Under the pieces are notes generated by a model. The model was given only the letters and a program-made list of their open reading frames with translations, ran no database searches and had not been told where the DNA came from. Shown piece by piece: positions 1 to 10,899 of a stretch of DNA of 64,000 nt. The stretch comes from Asterias amurensis (taxonomy: Eukaryota > Echinodermata > Asteroidea > Forcipulatida > Asteriidae), in NCBI RefSeq assembly GCF_032118995.1, contig NC_092668.1:14735501-14799500 (forward strand). The letters are read 5' to 3'. Made by a program: the position numbers and the translations under genes. Every line of letters begins with the position of its first letter. Positions within the stretch are counted from its first letter, which is position 1.

Positions 1-1577
1 GTATTTCTTTTCCTAATAATTCCCGAAAATGCTTATACTTTAATTTACATTGTTTTAATACAGAGAGTCTTTCCTTTTAATCCTAGTGGATTTCTTTCCC
101 CCTAAGATATAATTTTTTTTTTTCAATTTTTTTTTCAAGAAAAACAAAATACACTATTGTGGCCAAGAAAGAGAAGGGACGACCTGTACCAACTCTAATT
201 TCGTAAGCTTGTAAATAAGATGTTGTTTGTGTCAATATGTTGTGATTTTGTTCTGTGTTTATCACTTTCGAACGGAACTTGTTCCTCTTAACAGACTTCC
301 ATTATGGGATAACATTTCTGATTGATTTACTGGGTGTTAATGATGCTCATTTTGCATAATTATGCAAATGAATTAAAAGTGCCCGGATGTGAATGTGACA
401 TTGGAATTATTCTTTGCTGCTATATAGCTGATTTTAAAGTTAATTTATATTTTGTTTTAAACTAAAGAGAAAGGCTTTTCTCGGTGGTTCTCAAACACTG
501 AAAACACAGGGGTCAGAGGTGACTTGGTCAGTCTCAGATAACGGATAAACAGTTGACAATAATTGGGTCAGGATGGCCCAAATGGTAAACAACAACCCGC
601 ATTGGATCCGAACAAAGCCATGGCAACCCAGTGTTATGGCCAAGATAGGTTTATAACTGAAACATCCAGTCATGGTGGTCCTTACAAGACTTTCTGACTC
701 AGTTTATTTGACCCGGTTATGGTCAACGCTGAACCTTGAATTCTCAGTGTTCAATCTTAGAATGTTTGAGTTAGTGATAGTGTAGCAATCTATGTACATG
801 TACATAAACGCATTATACATTTCCAGCTTTTGCCTTTTTGCCTTGCAGCATGTTGATTTCTTTTCCTAATTTAACTTTGTTACGATCAGTACTCTTTACC
901 CATTTTGTATTTAAACAAAAATTGCGCACAAATCATTGTGTAAATTCTCCTGTTCTTTCAGTGTTGTCTTTGTATTAATGTCAAAAAATGCCACCTGAAG
1001 GCTGCTGTTCCGAAGTTTGTTGAACTCTTAGAATTGTAGATAATCTTTCGAGATATAACCGGGATTAAGTTTCATATTTACTCTTCGGATTGTGTCCAAG
1101 ATTCTCTCGATCCCATGTTGGAATTGCGAGATATGAAATTGATAATTCTAGGGCGTACAGTATACTAATGCTGCCAAGCTGGGGTGGAATTGTATTCTCA
1201 TTAAAACATTTAGAACAAAACATATCGAATCTCGATATGCTGTTCCTTTTACTTTTAGCCCCAATTTTCTCAGGAATTGATTTTTTGGATGTTGGCACTT
1301 ATTGCACCGGAAGGGTATTGAACGCAGTGCAAATTACACCGTTTTAAAGTGAGGTCAGAGACGTGTATTTTCCCCCTCACTCCACATAAGGACTTTATCT
1401 ATTGGGAAATGAAAACAAAATTGAAATTAATATATCCCTTGCTCGTAAAAGCCTAGTGCCATTTCGGTAGCTATCAATATCAAGACCAGTGTCTGCAGTT
1501 TGGGGACCTAGAAGGAAAGACTTTGCCTCCATGGTGAGACCATAATTACATAAAAGAACAGTTGTCACCTATTAAAC

Positions 1578-1895
1578 TTGCAGGGTTTGAAGATAATGAT
1601 AGTAAAAAGCTTCCCTCCAAATATTATTAACTGAGGTTCTCTAGTTTTTGAGAAATTGGTAAAACAAGTCACAAAATAATTTTCGTCTCACGTGAGACGA
1701 AAATTATTTTAGAATGTAAAATCCCATTAACCAGTTATGGCATTTATTTTACCATAAACATAGTATAACTGGTTAATACGATTTTACATGCTAAAACGAG
1801 ACGAAAATTGTTTGTTTTACTAATTTCTCAAAAACTACAGCACCTAAAGTAAAATGTCAAGGGAAGCTTTCTACTATCACTGTGTAAGTTCAATG
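1578..1895. mobile_element. Palindromic MITE
   Basis: Two long arms are inverted copies of one another. The left arm runs from the segment before AAGCTTCCCT to ATTAACCAGTTAT near 1738. The right arm runs from TATAACTGGTTAAT near 1762 to GGGAAGCTTTC near 1870. An inner perfect palindrome, TTCGTCTCACGTGAGACGAA, lies in the left arm. There is no coding sequence. It is a foldback element of unknown superfamily, with approximate ends. Confidence 0.6.
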
Positions 1896-2177
1896 CAAAT
1901 CTGTGGACATTGTGTTTGTGTTAGGAAAAAGTACAAGACCCTTTCACAAACTAATTTTCCTCTTGTATGGAATTACCACCCCTACCCCCCCCTCCATTAA
2001 ACGGATCTTCTCAATAATTCATGACATTCCCAGAGCGCAATAAAGACCAAAATACAATTATACCACAAACCGAGCACCAAATGTAGTGAACCATGTATAC
2101 CACCCTCCAAGGTTCAACAAACTTTACATTCCATATTATAATAAAGGTCCCTATATAATAGTGTGTGATGTGCATTA

Positions 2178-2370
2178 TCCGTTGCATACGCAAACATTTT
2201 CTATGTTTTTGTTTTCTGAAATAGCACCTATCAAAATTCGTTCAGATAAAAAGTCATTAAAAAACTTATTTGCATAATATGCATCCGTTGCATATTATGC
2301 AAAACATTTTCTATAGTTTTGGTCCTGAAATAGCTCCTATCGAAATTCGTTCAGATAAAAAAGTTCTCAG
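2178..2370 (+). repeat. Imperfect tandem duplication of about 105 bp
   Basis: The segment from CCGTTGCATACGCAAACATT (about 2178) to the AAATTCGTTCAGATAAAAA near 2250 recurs from about 2286 to 2362 with a few substitutions. The junction holds a hairpin, TTGCATAATATGCA paired with TGCATATTATGCAA (2269-2303). It looks like a local duplication at a foldback sequence. Confidence 0.65.
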
Positions 2371-4481
2371 AAGAAAACAAAATTCGGCGATAATACAAAA
2401 ACTGTCCATGCAACTTAATTAAACGGAATACAGCTAAGTTGATATATCACTGATATAAAGTTTATAAAAAGATAAACTTAAGTTGGCAAACAGATTACTT
2501 CCAGTATTGCTATATTAAGACATTTAAGTAAACCATGTGTGCAGAACTAATCATTATTATTTAATCCTCTTTAATCCATTTTTACTACGCCTGATAACAC
2601 ATTGTGTATTGAACGACGATCATGTGAGCTTATTCAAGCCTTATCTCAGCTACCACATGGTCCCCCTTTCCAAACTTCATGACAGTTTGGCTGGCATGAA
2701 GATTTTGTCAAGCAAGATTTGTCTGTTCGTTACCAGCTTTTATTATGAAATGGGGCCTTCTAGTTAACTAATGGTCCAAAATTAACAATGGAACGTAATG
2801 TTTTCAACCACAGCCTTATGTATACAATAATCAACGCTAACAATCTTTAAATCTTTAAATCTGTGACTTCTCCCAGTCTGTCAAAGAATTTCGCAATTAT
2901 TGAGTAATGTATATTGATCTTTGGTGGTTCTATTTGCTTGTGACGTCTGTCTGTGAAGCAAGGTGATGTCTACTGGCAGTGTAATATTTGCCATGGATGA
3001 CTTCCATTGTGTCCTCGCAATCAGATATTTGAACGAGTTGAAGTGTTTGAATTCGAGTTGCTTTTCATTCAGGGTCATAGAAATTTAACGAACCAGAATT
3101 GTTGCCCGCCCCCCCCCCCCCGATTTGCACGACTTGATTACGTGATGGGGTTGCGTTAATGACTTTGGTATAAACATTTTTAAACTAATACGCCGTGTAT
3201 GCTAAACAGGTTTATGTTAAAAAAAAATTGTACAATAATGTATGCCTTTGACCACCCCCCCCCCCTCTCAAAAGAACTGAATACTGTGCTTACATATCGG
3301 TATCGGTGTCTGGGTAAAACCAAATAATATTCTTTACCACAGTTGCAAATTTAACATAGGCTCTAGTTTAATCGTGAAATAAAGCAAAATAGTTAAATAA
3401 TGATCATCTGTGCTCACTATACAGGGCATAGATAGTTTAATCTATGCATAAACTTGCTGTGTTCTTCTGGCTTCGTGCATTAATACCGAAATTAAATATT
3501 GAGCAACGAAGAGCTGTTGATACTATAAACACAATTTTGCGAGAAACGACTCTAACTATTTAAGTAGGCGTACTAGTTTTGAGATAGCTTTCGGATAACT
3601 TCTCTCTAAAATATTTAAATATTATGAGAAAGACTTCAGGCCAAAATTTAAAAGCCTTTTTCATCTCACTCTTAAGCATCTGAAAGCACACACACTGATC
3701 TTCTACTCCATGCACTGGGAAACAATGGTGCTTTTCTTTCAACTGTTTTCTCGCATCTTTGATGACCAATAATATTGAGCCCAAATGTTCACAGACTATT
3801 AATTTTATGCATGATGTGGGCCATCAAGGACCGGAGACACCCAGTTAAAAAACGGGTATTTGGCAACCAAGCGTGTCCAATGCCTTTAATTAAAGTATAG
3901 CTTTTATTGCATGGACTGCGTGATCACAGGCTGCCTCGCTCGGTGGCATGATCGCGTGTCACCCTATGGGGCGATAAGTCTTTATGTGCCAATATGGTTT
4001 TTGTGTCTGCTTGTGAAAAGGATTCATTCATCATTGCAATAAAGGCGTAGCTGTATTGACCAATCAGCGTCGATAATCCCCGCCTGACCGCTTAAGCGCC
4101 AATTGCGAACATCTATGTTAATCAAGGGCTGTTCTATTAACCAAACGTCCTCCCTTGTTATCCACTGACGGCTATGTGAAATATGTGTACTGATCGGTGT
4201 GTAGCGGTTGACTTTGATATTCAGACCATAGGGGGTAACAGTCGATGGTTCGACTACAGTATGACTGTGTGATGTGGCCCTTGCCACCGTATTGGAAAAG
4301 TATGTGCATGGTACAGTGTGGTGGTTGTATCATGCGCTTTCATCATATGATATGATGACAGTACGACGAGAGCTTGCTCTTCCTAAAACAGAATACACCT
4401 AAATTTCCTGAACTTGAACTGTTGACAAAACCCGTGGTTTTTATTTTTCATCAACGATTCAACAACTAGCCGGATTGTACC

Positions 4482-5351
4482 ATGGAGCACTTGCGAGTAA
4501 ATTCTACCCTCAAACCTTTCGAACCAGCTTTTATGTTCGAGTTTGAGAGACAATTCCAACCTGGACCCAACCTGATATGGTTTTACAACAACTGGCAACT
4601 GTCTATTGTATTCAGTGTGTTGTATGTTGTGCTAGTCTTCGGCGGCAGGCGTTTGATGCAGTCTAGACAGCCGTTTGATCTGCGTCTACCCCTTGCTGTA
4701 TGGTCGGCTGCACTCGCTGCGTTTAGCTGGATGGGTATGATTCGATTCGCTACCGGTACCTTTAGTATACTCCGGACCCACGGCTTGGATGCAACTATCT
4801 GCAACCCAGTCCTCTTCAAGGGTATGGCTGGGTTCTGGCTATGGATCTTCACTCTCAGCAAACTCCCTGAGCTCGTCGATACGGCATTCATCGTGCTACG
4901 TAAGCAGAGTCTCATCTTCCTTCACTGGTACCACCACATCACTGTGCTCATGTACTCGTGGTACTCCTATCCTCAGACTGTCGCTCTAGCTGGCTCGTTC
5001 TGCCTCATGAACTTCACTGTTCATTCCCTCATGTACTCCTACTATGCTATCAAGGCCTCTCGTCTGATACGCATCCCTAACTGGGTTGGCTTGGTGATAA
5101 CCACGTTACAGATCACACAGATGCTGGTGGGATGCGTTGTCAACGGTTACGCGTACTGGAAAATTCAAAATGGCGGCTACTGTTCAACCAACGAACAGAA
5201 CATGACAGTATCTTCAGTGATGTACTTCAGCTACTTGGTACTCTTTCTCAATTTCTTCATTGGTAGATACCTCTCCAAGCCGGGCAGTGATGGGAAGAGA
5301 AAAGATCGCAAGGAAAACGGGAGCAGTTTGCAAGAAAAGAAAGGACTGTAG
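4482..5351 (+). CDS. ELOVL6-type very-long-chain fatty acid elongase, intronless (copy A)
   Basis: This 289-residue protein is a 3-ketoacyl-CoA synthase of the ELO family, which condenses malonyl-CoA with fatty acyl-CoA in the ER membrane. The ELOVL6 clade mainly extends saturated and monounsaturated C12-C16 chains (family knowledge). Hallmarks in order are KLPELVDT (127-134), the histidine box HWYHH (148-152) followed by ITVLMYSWYSY, MNFTVHSLMYSYYA (176-189), and LQITQML (209-215). Multiple hydrophobic helices are present. The N-terminal block (FGGRRLM and FDLRLPLAVWS) also matches ELOVL6. The protein ends KKGL, a KKxx ER-retrieval signal. The chosen ATG has a strong context (TACCATGG) and gives a normal family length. 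The whole frame is uninterrupted, so the gene has no coding intron, unlike vertebrate ELOVL6. The closest relative is the gene at 9985; substrate preference is inferred from clade only. Confidence 0.95.
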   Translation: MEHLRVNSTLKPFEPAFMFEFERQFQPGPNLIWFYNNWQLSIVFSVLYVVLVFGGRRLMQSRQPFDLRLPLAVWSAALAAFSWMGMIRFATGTFSILRTHGLDATICNPVLFKGMAGFWLWIFTLSKLPELVDTAFIVLRKQSLIFLHWYHHITVLMYSWYSYPQTVALAGSFCLMNFTVHSLMYSYYAIKASRLIRIPNWVGLVITTLQITQMLVGCVVNGYAYWKIQNGGYCSTNEQNMTVSSVMYFSYLVLFLNFFIGRYLSKPGSDGKRKDRKENGSSLQEKKGL

Positions 5352-5577
5352 AAATATACGACGAAGGAACTTCCATATTTAAATTAAAATATTCCAGTTA
5401 ATTAGTATAAGCCAAATGCTTTCATCCACCCGGGGTTGAGGGAAATTATAATGCAAAGTAACTATTGCTATGTAAACTGATTTCGGTTACAATTGTACAT
5501 TTCTCTTTTGTACTAGGCTCTAAAAAGACCATCTGTTGTGCAGTCATGGTCTCGACGGTTCGAACTGTATACTCTCC

Positions 5578-5967
5578 TTAAAGGAACACGTTGCCTTGGA
5601 TCGGACGAATTGGTCTATAAAAAGCGTTCAAAACTGTTTGTTATGAAATGCATATGGTTAGAAAGATGTTTTAAAAGTAGATTATAATGATCCACACAAG
5701 TATCACTCGAAATTTCACGGTTTTCCTTTTACGTCGCGAACTATCACGGTCGGCCATTTATGGGAGTCAAAATTTTGACTCCCATAAATGGCAGACCGTG
5801 TTAGTGGACGAGGTAAAAAGAAAACCACGCAATTTCGAGGCATATTTGTGTTGATCATTGTATTCTACTTTTACAAATTCTTTCTAACATATGCATTTTA
5901 TAACAAACGTTTACAGAACGCTTTTCAAAGACCAACTCGACCGATCCAAGGTAATGTGTTGCTTTAA
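5578..5967. mobile_element. Symmetrical palindromic MITE, TTAA-flanked, 390 bp
   Basis: The whole element is an inverted repeat whose midpoint falls exactly between 5772 and 5773, at GAGTCAAAATTTTGACTC. The outer ends are TTAAAGGAACACGTTGCC and, read on the other strand, TTAAAGCAACACATTACC; both continue into CTTGGATCGG. If TTAA is the target duplication, the ends are AGGAACAC and GTGTTGCT. TTAA duplications are characteristic of the piggyBac superfamily, so that assignment is possible. It has no coding capacity. Confidence 0.8.
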
Positions 5968-8900
5968 CATCTCTCATTTTGTTGGGGCTCTGAAAGAGGT
6001 GTTGATGTGTGGCCATGGTATAACTGATACTGTGCTTGTCTCAAATTCATATGTTCGAATAATTCTTGTCATCATGATTGCCAGAAAAAGTTATCAGCCA
6101 AAATACGTATGTCACATTTACAATCTGTAGTATTCTGCATATTTTTTTCATAATAGCAGAAAATTGTTAAGCAATATTCACTGGTTATTGCGCAACTATT
6201 GAAATCGGGTCCTGGTTTTAAGAGCCCAATGTTCATTGGTGTTGGTTTATAGGGGTAATTCTTGCTTAATCATGAACGCAAACTGATTAGTGTGACCTTC
6301 ACGAACATAATCCTTGATACGGAAACCCTAGGAGGGCCTTGTCCAAACCTCAATTACGCTCCAGGCTCCGTTTGTTGTTGAACGTGCACTAAAAATGTAC
6401 ACTGCTCCGGACGGAGCCCCTTATTCCTATATCTAGGTTTTGAAAAGGCTCACACTAATTGAAATGTCAGGCCATACTTGTTTGCATTTATACCTTAGCT
6501 CTTTTGTGGTCATGTGGTTGGTAAAGCAGTTTGCAACAGCTAGTTCTATTTTCTCTACTGTAAGTTTATAAGACCATTATTGTTCCATGACGTCATTTGG
6601 GTAGGGCGCCCTCAGCTAGAGGGCAAAAGAATGTTGCTCATTGGCCCACCCTTTGAGCCATCCGTTTATAGCTGTGCGTTTTTCCCAAAGTTGCATGATC
6701 GTTTTGTTTCTAAGATGGCGGCGATATGACGTCATTGCATAGAGTCTAATACGTGTAGTCATAAAAACTAGCTATAGACCTTAGTTTCTTCCAATTTTGT
6801 ACACTGTGTCTTTTGTGACTCTTTTGATGTGACTAAGTAAGTATCATTCACAATAGGTTAATTTTCTCTTGGTAAAATGTTGTAAATTACTAATTGGTAT
6901 AAAAAAATAATCAAGAAATAATTTAAAATACTTAATATTATACAGTTTGTTTGTGTATTTGTAATATTATTTGAATACTTTGTGAAATCTACAAGGTAAA
7001 ACCCCGATGGGTTTTTTGTATCGGTGTTTATTGTGACGTCTAATAAAGTTATCTTCAAAAAGTACTGATAATTATTATGGGACTCCCCCATTACAAACAA
7101 TCATACATCTACCACCCCACCCCACCCCTTTCCTGGCACCCCACCCCAACATACCTTTAATTGGCACACCCAAAGGTAGTGACATAATCATGCGCTTAAG
7201 GGTAATGCACTCATACATATAGAGAGCTAAAAGCACCCAAACCAAAGTATAGGGAGAAAAAAAGGGTGGAGGCCTCATTTATATTCTGTAGACACACAAA
7301 ATATATAGATAGACCTGAGAGCCCACCATCGGGTAAAAGTTTGCCTAATTGTGGCCTTGGAACTTGATGGCACTGAAACATTAATGGTCCTATTTGCAAA
7401 GAGGTGTAGGGGCATTTCTTTAGGCTTGTACTCGGACGTTTAGAAAATTCCACCGGTGTAGGGTTTTAATCTGATAGAAGAACAGCGCGACGGGCACAGG
7501 GACTCCCATATCTAATTGAACAGAAGATTAAAGTTCAAATGTCGATGAATGATAATTATCTGGGGACCTAGCGATGTGCACTGCAGAAACAAAATTGCTA
7601 CCGAGTTAATCATATAGCGCCCTCTTTAGGCACCTTTTGTTGCGGACTGATTAAACCAGGATAACTAAACTTGTGTAAGTCCTTTCCACGAAAATATAAT
7701 ATAAATACAAAATGAAATAGTTCAAAATGAACAGCTCTCGTCAACTAAGACTACACTCTCACCTTTATAGATAAAAATATATTAGAAACATATAATAAAT
7801 TTGCTATGTTTAATCAAATGTTTTGATTGAGTAGTTTGAATGTTTAGCGTTGGTTGCATTCTGCATTCGAACACCTCAAAACTTTCTGTTTTCTCCAAAA
7901 TATATCTAGGGTCATTCAGTGATTGTTACCTGGGGTCAGTTGTTACCAAGGCAACCGTTCATGGAAGCAAAATCAGTTTCAAGTGAATACAACACAAAAA
8001 TACTAACGATTATGGCCCACCAACGGTCCCTTGAGCAAGACACTTGATTCTTAACAAGTTGAGAAGGATATGTGCATTCTGCAAAACACGAGCGCGAACT
8101 ACTTTGCCTCTATTGGTCACGACCACAGAAATACATTTCTGCCACGTTTTCAAATAATGTCAAAATAAGTGTAAATTTAGGCATTCGAAGAAGAACAAAA
8201 CGTAAACTATGGGGGAAATACCATATTTCACACACAAATAATTTAAAAATTACGTCATCATGTAGAACTTGGTGAAACATATTATGTGCCAAGTTTCTTA
8301 AAAATGTGTTGAGAACTTTGGGCGAAATACTGAACCGCCGATCTGTGGATGTGCATCCCGTTATTCCAAAAACAAATCCCCAGGCATGTTCGTGATATTG
8401 CCCTGCACGCTTGATTGCAAGCAACCTTGTTTAACAATGCACACAGTTAATAAAAATTAATTTTTGTGAGGGTTTATTTTTGTGCAGTTACGATAGACTG
8501 TCCTGCCCTTTCCGTGTAGCAATAAACTATGATGCCCTAAGACCGTGGAGCTATCTTTTGTATGGCTCCATACTAACTCTCAGTGTTTGTCTGATGGTAT
8601 GATGCGTGTCGCCACTACTTTACACTAAAATCGAAACAACAATTGAATATGTCAAGGACAACATGGTTTTCAAGCGTAACCTTTCTATTTATTTGTCCTT
8701 TACTTGTTGTATCGTATGTTTCGGGGCCTTTCCTGGTATTTGTTAGGGGGGGCTGGTTCTGTTGTGCTTGTAGTAGTTTAACTGATGGTAATTTGTTCTT
8801 ACCACCAAACTAAGTTATGGGAGTATAGTGCACAAACGGGTTCCCATAAACTAGAGAGTTTTACACAATATTGGGGGATCAGGTTGACTTAGCATGTTTC

Positions 8901-9029
8901 TTTCCCTGCCTTTCTAATCTGTGGACCCGGTTCGAATTCCATCTCATTAATTAAACAAAATCACGACCGTTTTTATTATACGCATAAATCCGTAACAAGT
9001 TTGTCATAGTGACAACTTTATTGGGAGAA

Positions 9030-9365
9030 TAAGTATGACTTATGCTAATTCGTATGAAAAAATAAGTCATATAGCTAAATTGATGCTAACTCATGACCGA
9101 GATACAAAGTCAATATGTTGATATTTTATGCTAATTCAAATTGAGCTATAGTTATGAGTTGTGATAATTCATATTTATGAAATATTCACAATTATAAGCT
9201 TGTGTATGATTACTGCTAACTCATATTACGAGATATGCTTTATAAGTTATGATTTATGGTAATTCATAATTATGAGATATACTTAGTAGTGATTTGTGCT
9301 AATTTATAAAAGAGATATGCTGATTTGAGATATAAGTCATAATTATATGAATTATAACTGTGAAT
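9030..9365 (+). repeat. AT-rich degenerate minisatellite
   Basis: About six diverged units of roughly 50-60 bp share the blocks TGCTAATTCATA or TGCTAACTCATA, GAGATATGCT, and TATAAGTTATGATT. Unit length varies and unit boundaries are eroded, so it appears to be an old tandem array. It lies between the two ELOVL6-type genes, about 0.6 kb before the second. Confidence 0.6.
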
Positions 9366-9984
9366 TTATTTTATGTGTGTTGAAAAAATGTGCGAGGGGA
9401 AACGGGAGAGTCGGGTCACGTTTCCACATAAAAGTTGTAGGAAATTAAAAACACACATGTCCAAAATTCACAATGACACCTATGTTCGACCCCGGCGTAC
9501 AAGGCCTATTGGAGCCAATATAGTGTTCTGACCTAGAGTCTGTTTCAAGGTTACAAGGAACATTTTGTGCATGACTGAACCTTACAAAATACTTAATGAA
9601 AGGCATGTGACAAGTCTATTGACTGGGTTTATTTCTACGGGTAAAAAAACAGATGGCGTGATTTTGAAGGCGAGGTATATGTGCGTAATGGACTGCGCAA
9701 GGGACACGCTCGCTGTTCATGCCTGCCCGATGAGGGAGAACTGTATAAATTATAATCCCTAATCAGCCGCGTATGCTAACTAGTTGGGCATGATGTATGA
9801 GCACATACCTTCTGCTTGACGCATAGCTATGGGGTATATGTACTGTACAGTGTACGTACATACAAGGCTAGATTACTACTAGTGGGCACATAGCAAGGTC
9901 TCTGTAAAGGGTTGAACTATCGCCCTGTTCATATGTAGATAGGTCAATACATCTGAAGGCAGCTGAATTTCACCGGCAGAGAAA

Positions 9985-10899
9985 ATGTCCGAGACACGGG
10001 GATTTCCACCGGTTACTCTTCCTCTGCAAGTGCCGTTGAACACGACGAAAGTACCCGTGGTGTACGCCTATGAGTTCGCCTTTGAACGGAGATTCGATCA
10101 TGAGTGGGGTGTGGGCCTTTTCCAACAGTACTGGTCAGTGGGTATTCCCCTATGCAGTCTCTATGTTCTACTCATACTTGTGGGGCAGAGGATCATGAGG
10201 GACCGGCCGGCTTACGATCTCCGCCGGGCCCTAACGGCGTGGTCGGTCGGCCTGGCCATCTTCAGCTGGGTCGGACTGCTCCGTGGTTGGGAAGAAAGCT
10301 ACTACATGGCTACTACCTACGGCCCTAAATCTATAGCGTGTGACTCGGTCGGCTTCATCGGGGCCAGCGGTCTGTGGGCCTGGCTCTTCGCTGCGAGCAA
10401 ACTGGTCGAGTTGGGCGATACTGCGTTCATCGTACTACGAAAGCAGAAGTTGATCTTCCTTCATTGGTATCATCATATCACTGTACTATTGTACACCTGG
10501 TATAGTTATGGCTGCTACACCTCGACTGGGCGCTGTTTTCTGGTGATGAACTACACCGTCCATGCTTTCATGTATACCTACTATGCCCTTAAAGCATCCC
10601 GTTTGGTCAGGATTCCTCGTAAAGTCAACGTATGTATAACCATTTTGCAAATCATGCAAATGTTTATGGGGATTATCATCAATCTATACGCTCATCAGGT
10701 CCTAAAGAGCGGTGAGCCATGCGATGTCACCTGGAGAAATCTAGAGGTATCCTTCGTCATGTACCTTAGCTATTTCATGCTCTTCGCGAACTATTTCTAC
10801 AGGGCTTACTTCGCTAAGCAACAGGAGAAACTTGCTGACAAGTCGGACATGCAACAGCCGAGAGGTCAACTCAACAATGGAGAAAAGAAGACGAACTAA
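9985..10899 (+). CDS. ELOVL6-type very-long-chain fatty acid elongase, intronless (copy B)
   Basis: This 304-residue ELO-family condensing enzyme acts in the ER membrane on acyl-CoA plus malonyl-CoA. It carries KLVELGDT (139-146), HWYHH (160-164) followed by ITVLLYTWYSY, MNYTVHAFMYTYYALKASR (188-206) and LQIMQMF. Its C-terminus is KKTN, a KKxx ER-retrieval signal. It is clearly paralogous to the gene at 4482: same strand, same intronless structure, with shared blocks LRKQ-LIFLHWYHHITVL and ALKASRLVRIP against AIKASRLIRIP. The N-terminus is about 15 residues longer and unrelated. A 9-bp perfect hairpin (AAAAGTTGT and ACAACTTTT, 10899-10919) begins at the stop codon. Tandem duplication is the simplest origin; retroposition of an ancestral copy before duplication could explain the lack of introns. 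The ELOVL6 clade is supported by the HWYHH box rather than HVYHH. Confidence 0.95.
   Translation: MSETRGFPPVTLPLQVPLNTTKVPVVYAYEFAFERRFDHEWGVGLFQQYWSVGIPLCSLYVLLILVGQRIMRDRPAYDLRRALTAWSVGLAIFSWVGLLRGWEESYYMATTYGPKSIACDSVGFIGASGLWAWLFAASKLVELGDTAFIVLRKQKLIFLHWYHHITVLLYTWYSYGCYTSTGRCFLVMNYTVHAFMYTYYALKASRLVRIPRKVNVCITILQIMQMFMGIIINLYAHQVLKSGEPCDVTWRNLEVSFVMYLSYFMLFANYFYRAYFAKQQEKLADKSDMQQPRGQLNNGEKKTN

Larger units (their letters stand above)
1..4481. other. Intergenic region upstream of the first elongase gene
   Basis: No convincing gene is seen here. The short open frames lack recognisable domains and overlap on both strands. The region contains a palindromic MITE (about 1578-1895), an imperfect direct duplication (2178-2370) and homopolymer C runs near 3109-3121 and 3254. 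A CCAAT box (GACCAATCAG) near 4058 lies about 420 bp before the elongase start codon. A regulatory role for it is only inferred. Confidence 0.6.
5352..9984. other. Intergenic region between the two ELOVL6-type genes
   Basis: No gene is seen. The region carries a 390-bp palindromic MITE at 5578-5967, CRE-like TGACGTCA motifs near 6588 and 6728, and an AT-rich degenerate tandem repeat at about 9030-9365. The remaining sequence has only short frames without recognisable motifs. A TATAAAT near 9743 could belong to a promoter of the next gene, but it lies about 240 bp before the ATG and is weak evidence. Confidence 0.55.
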
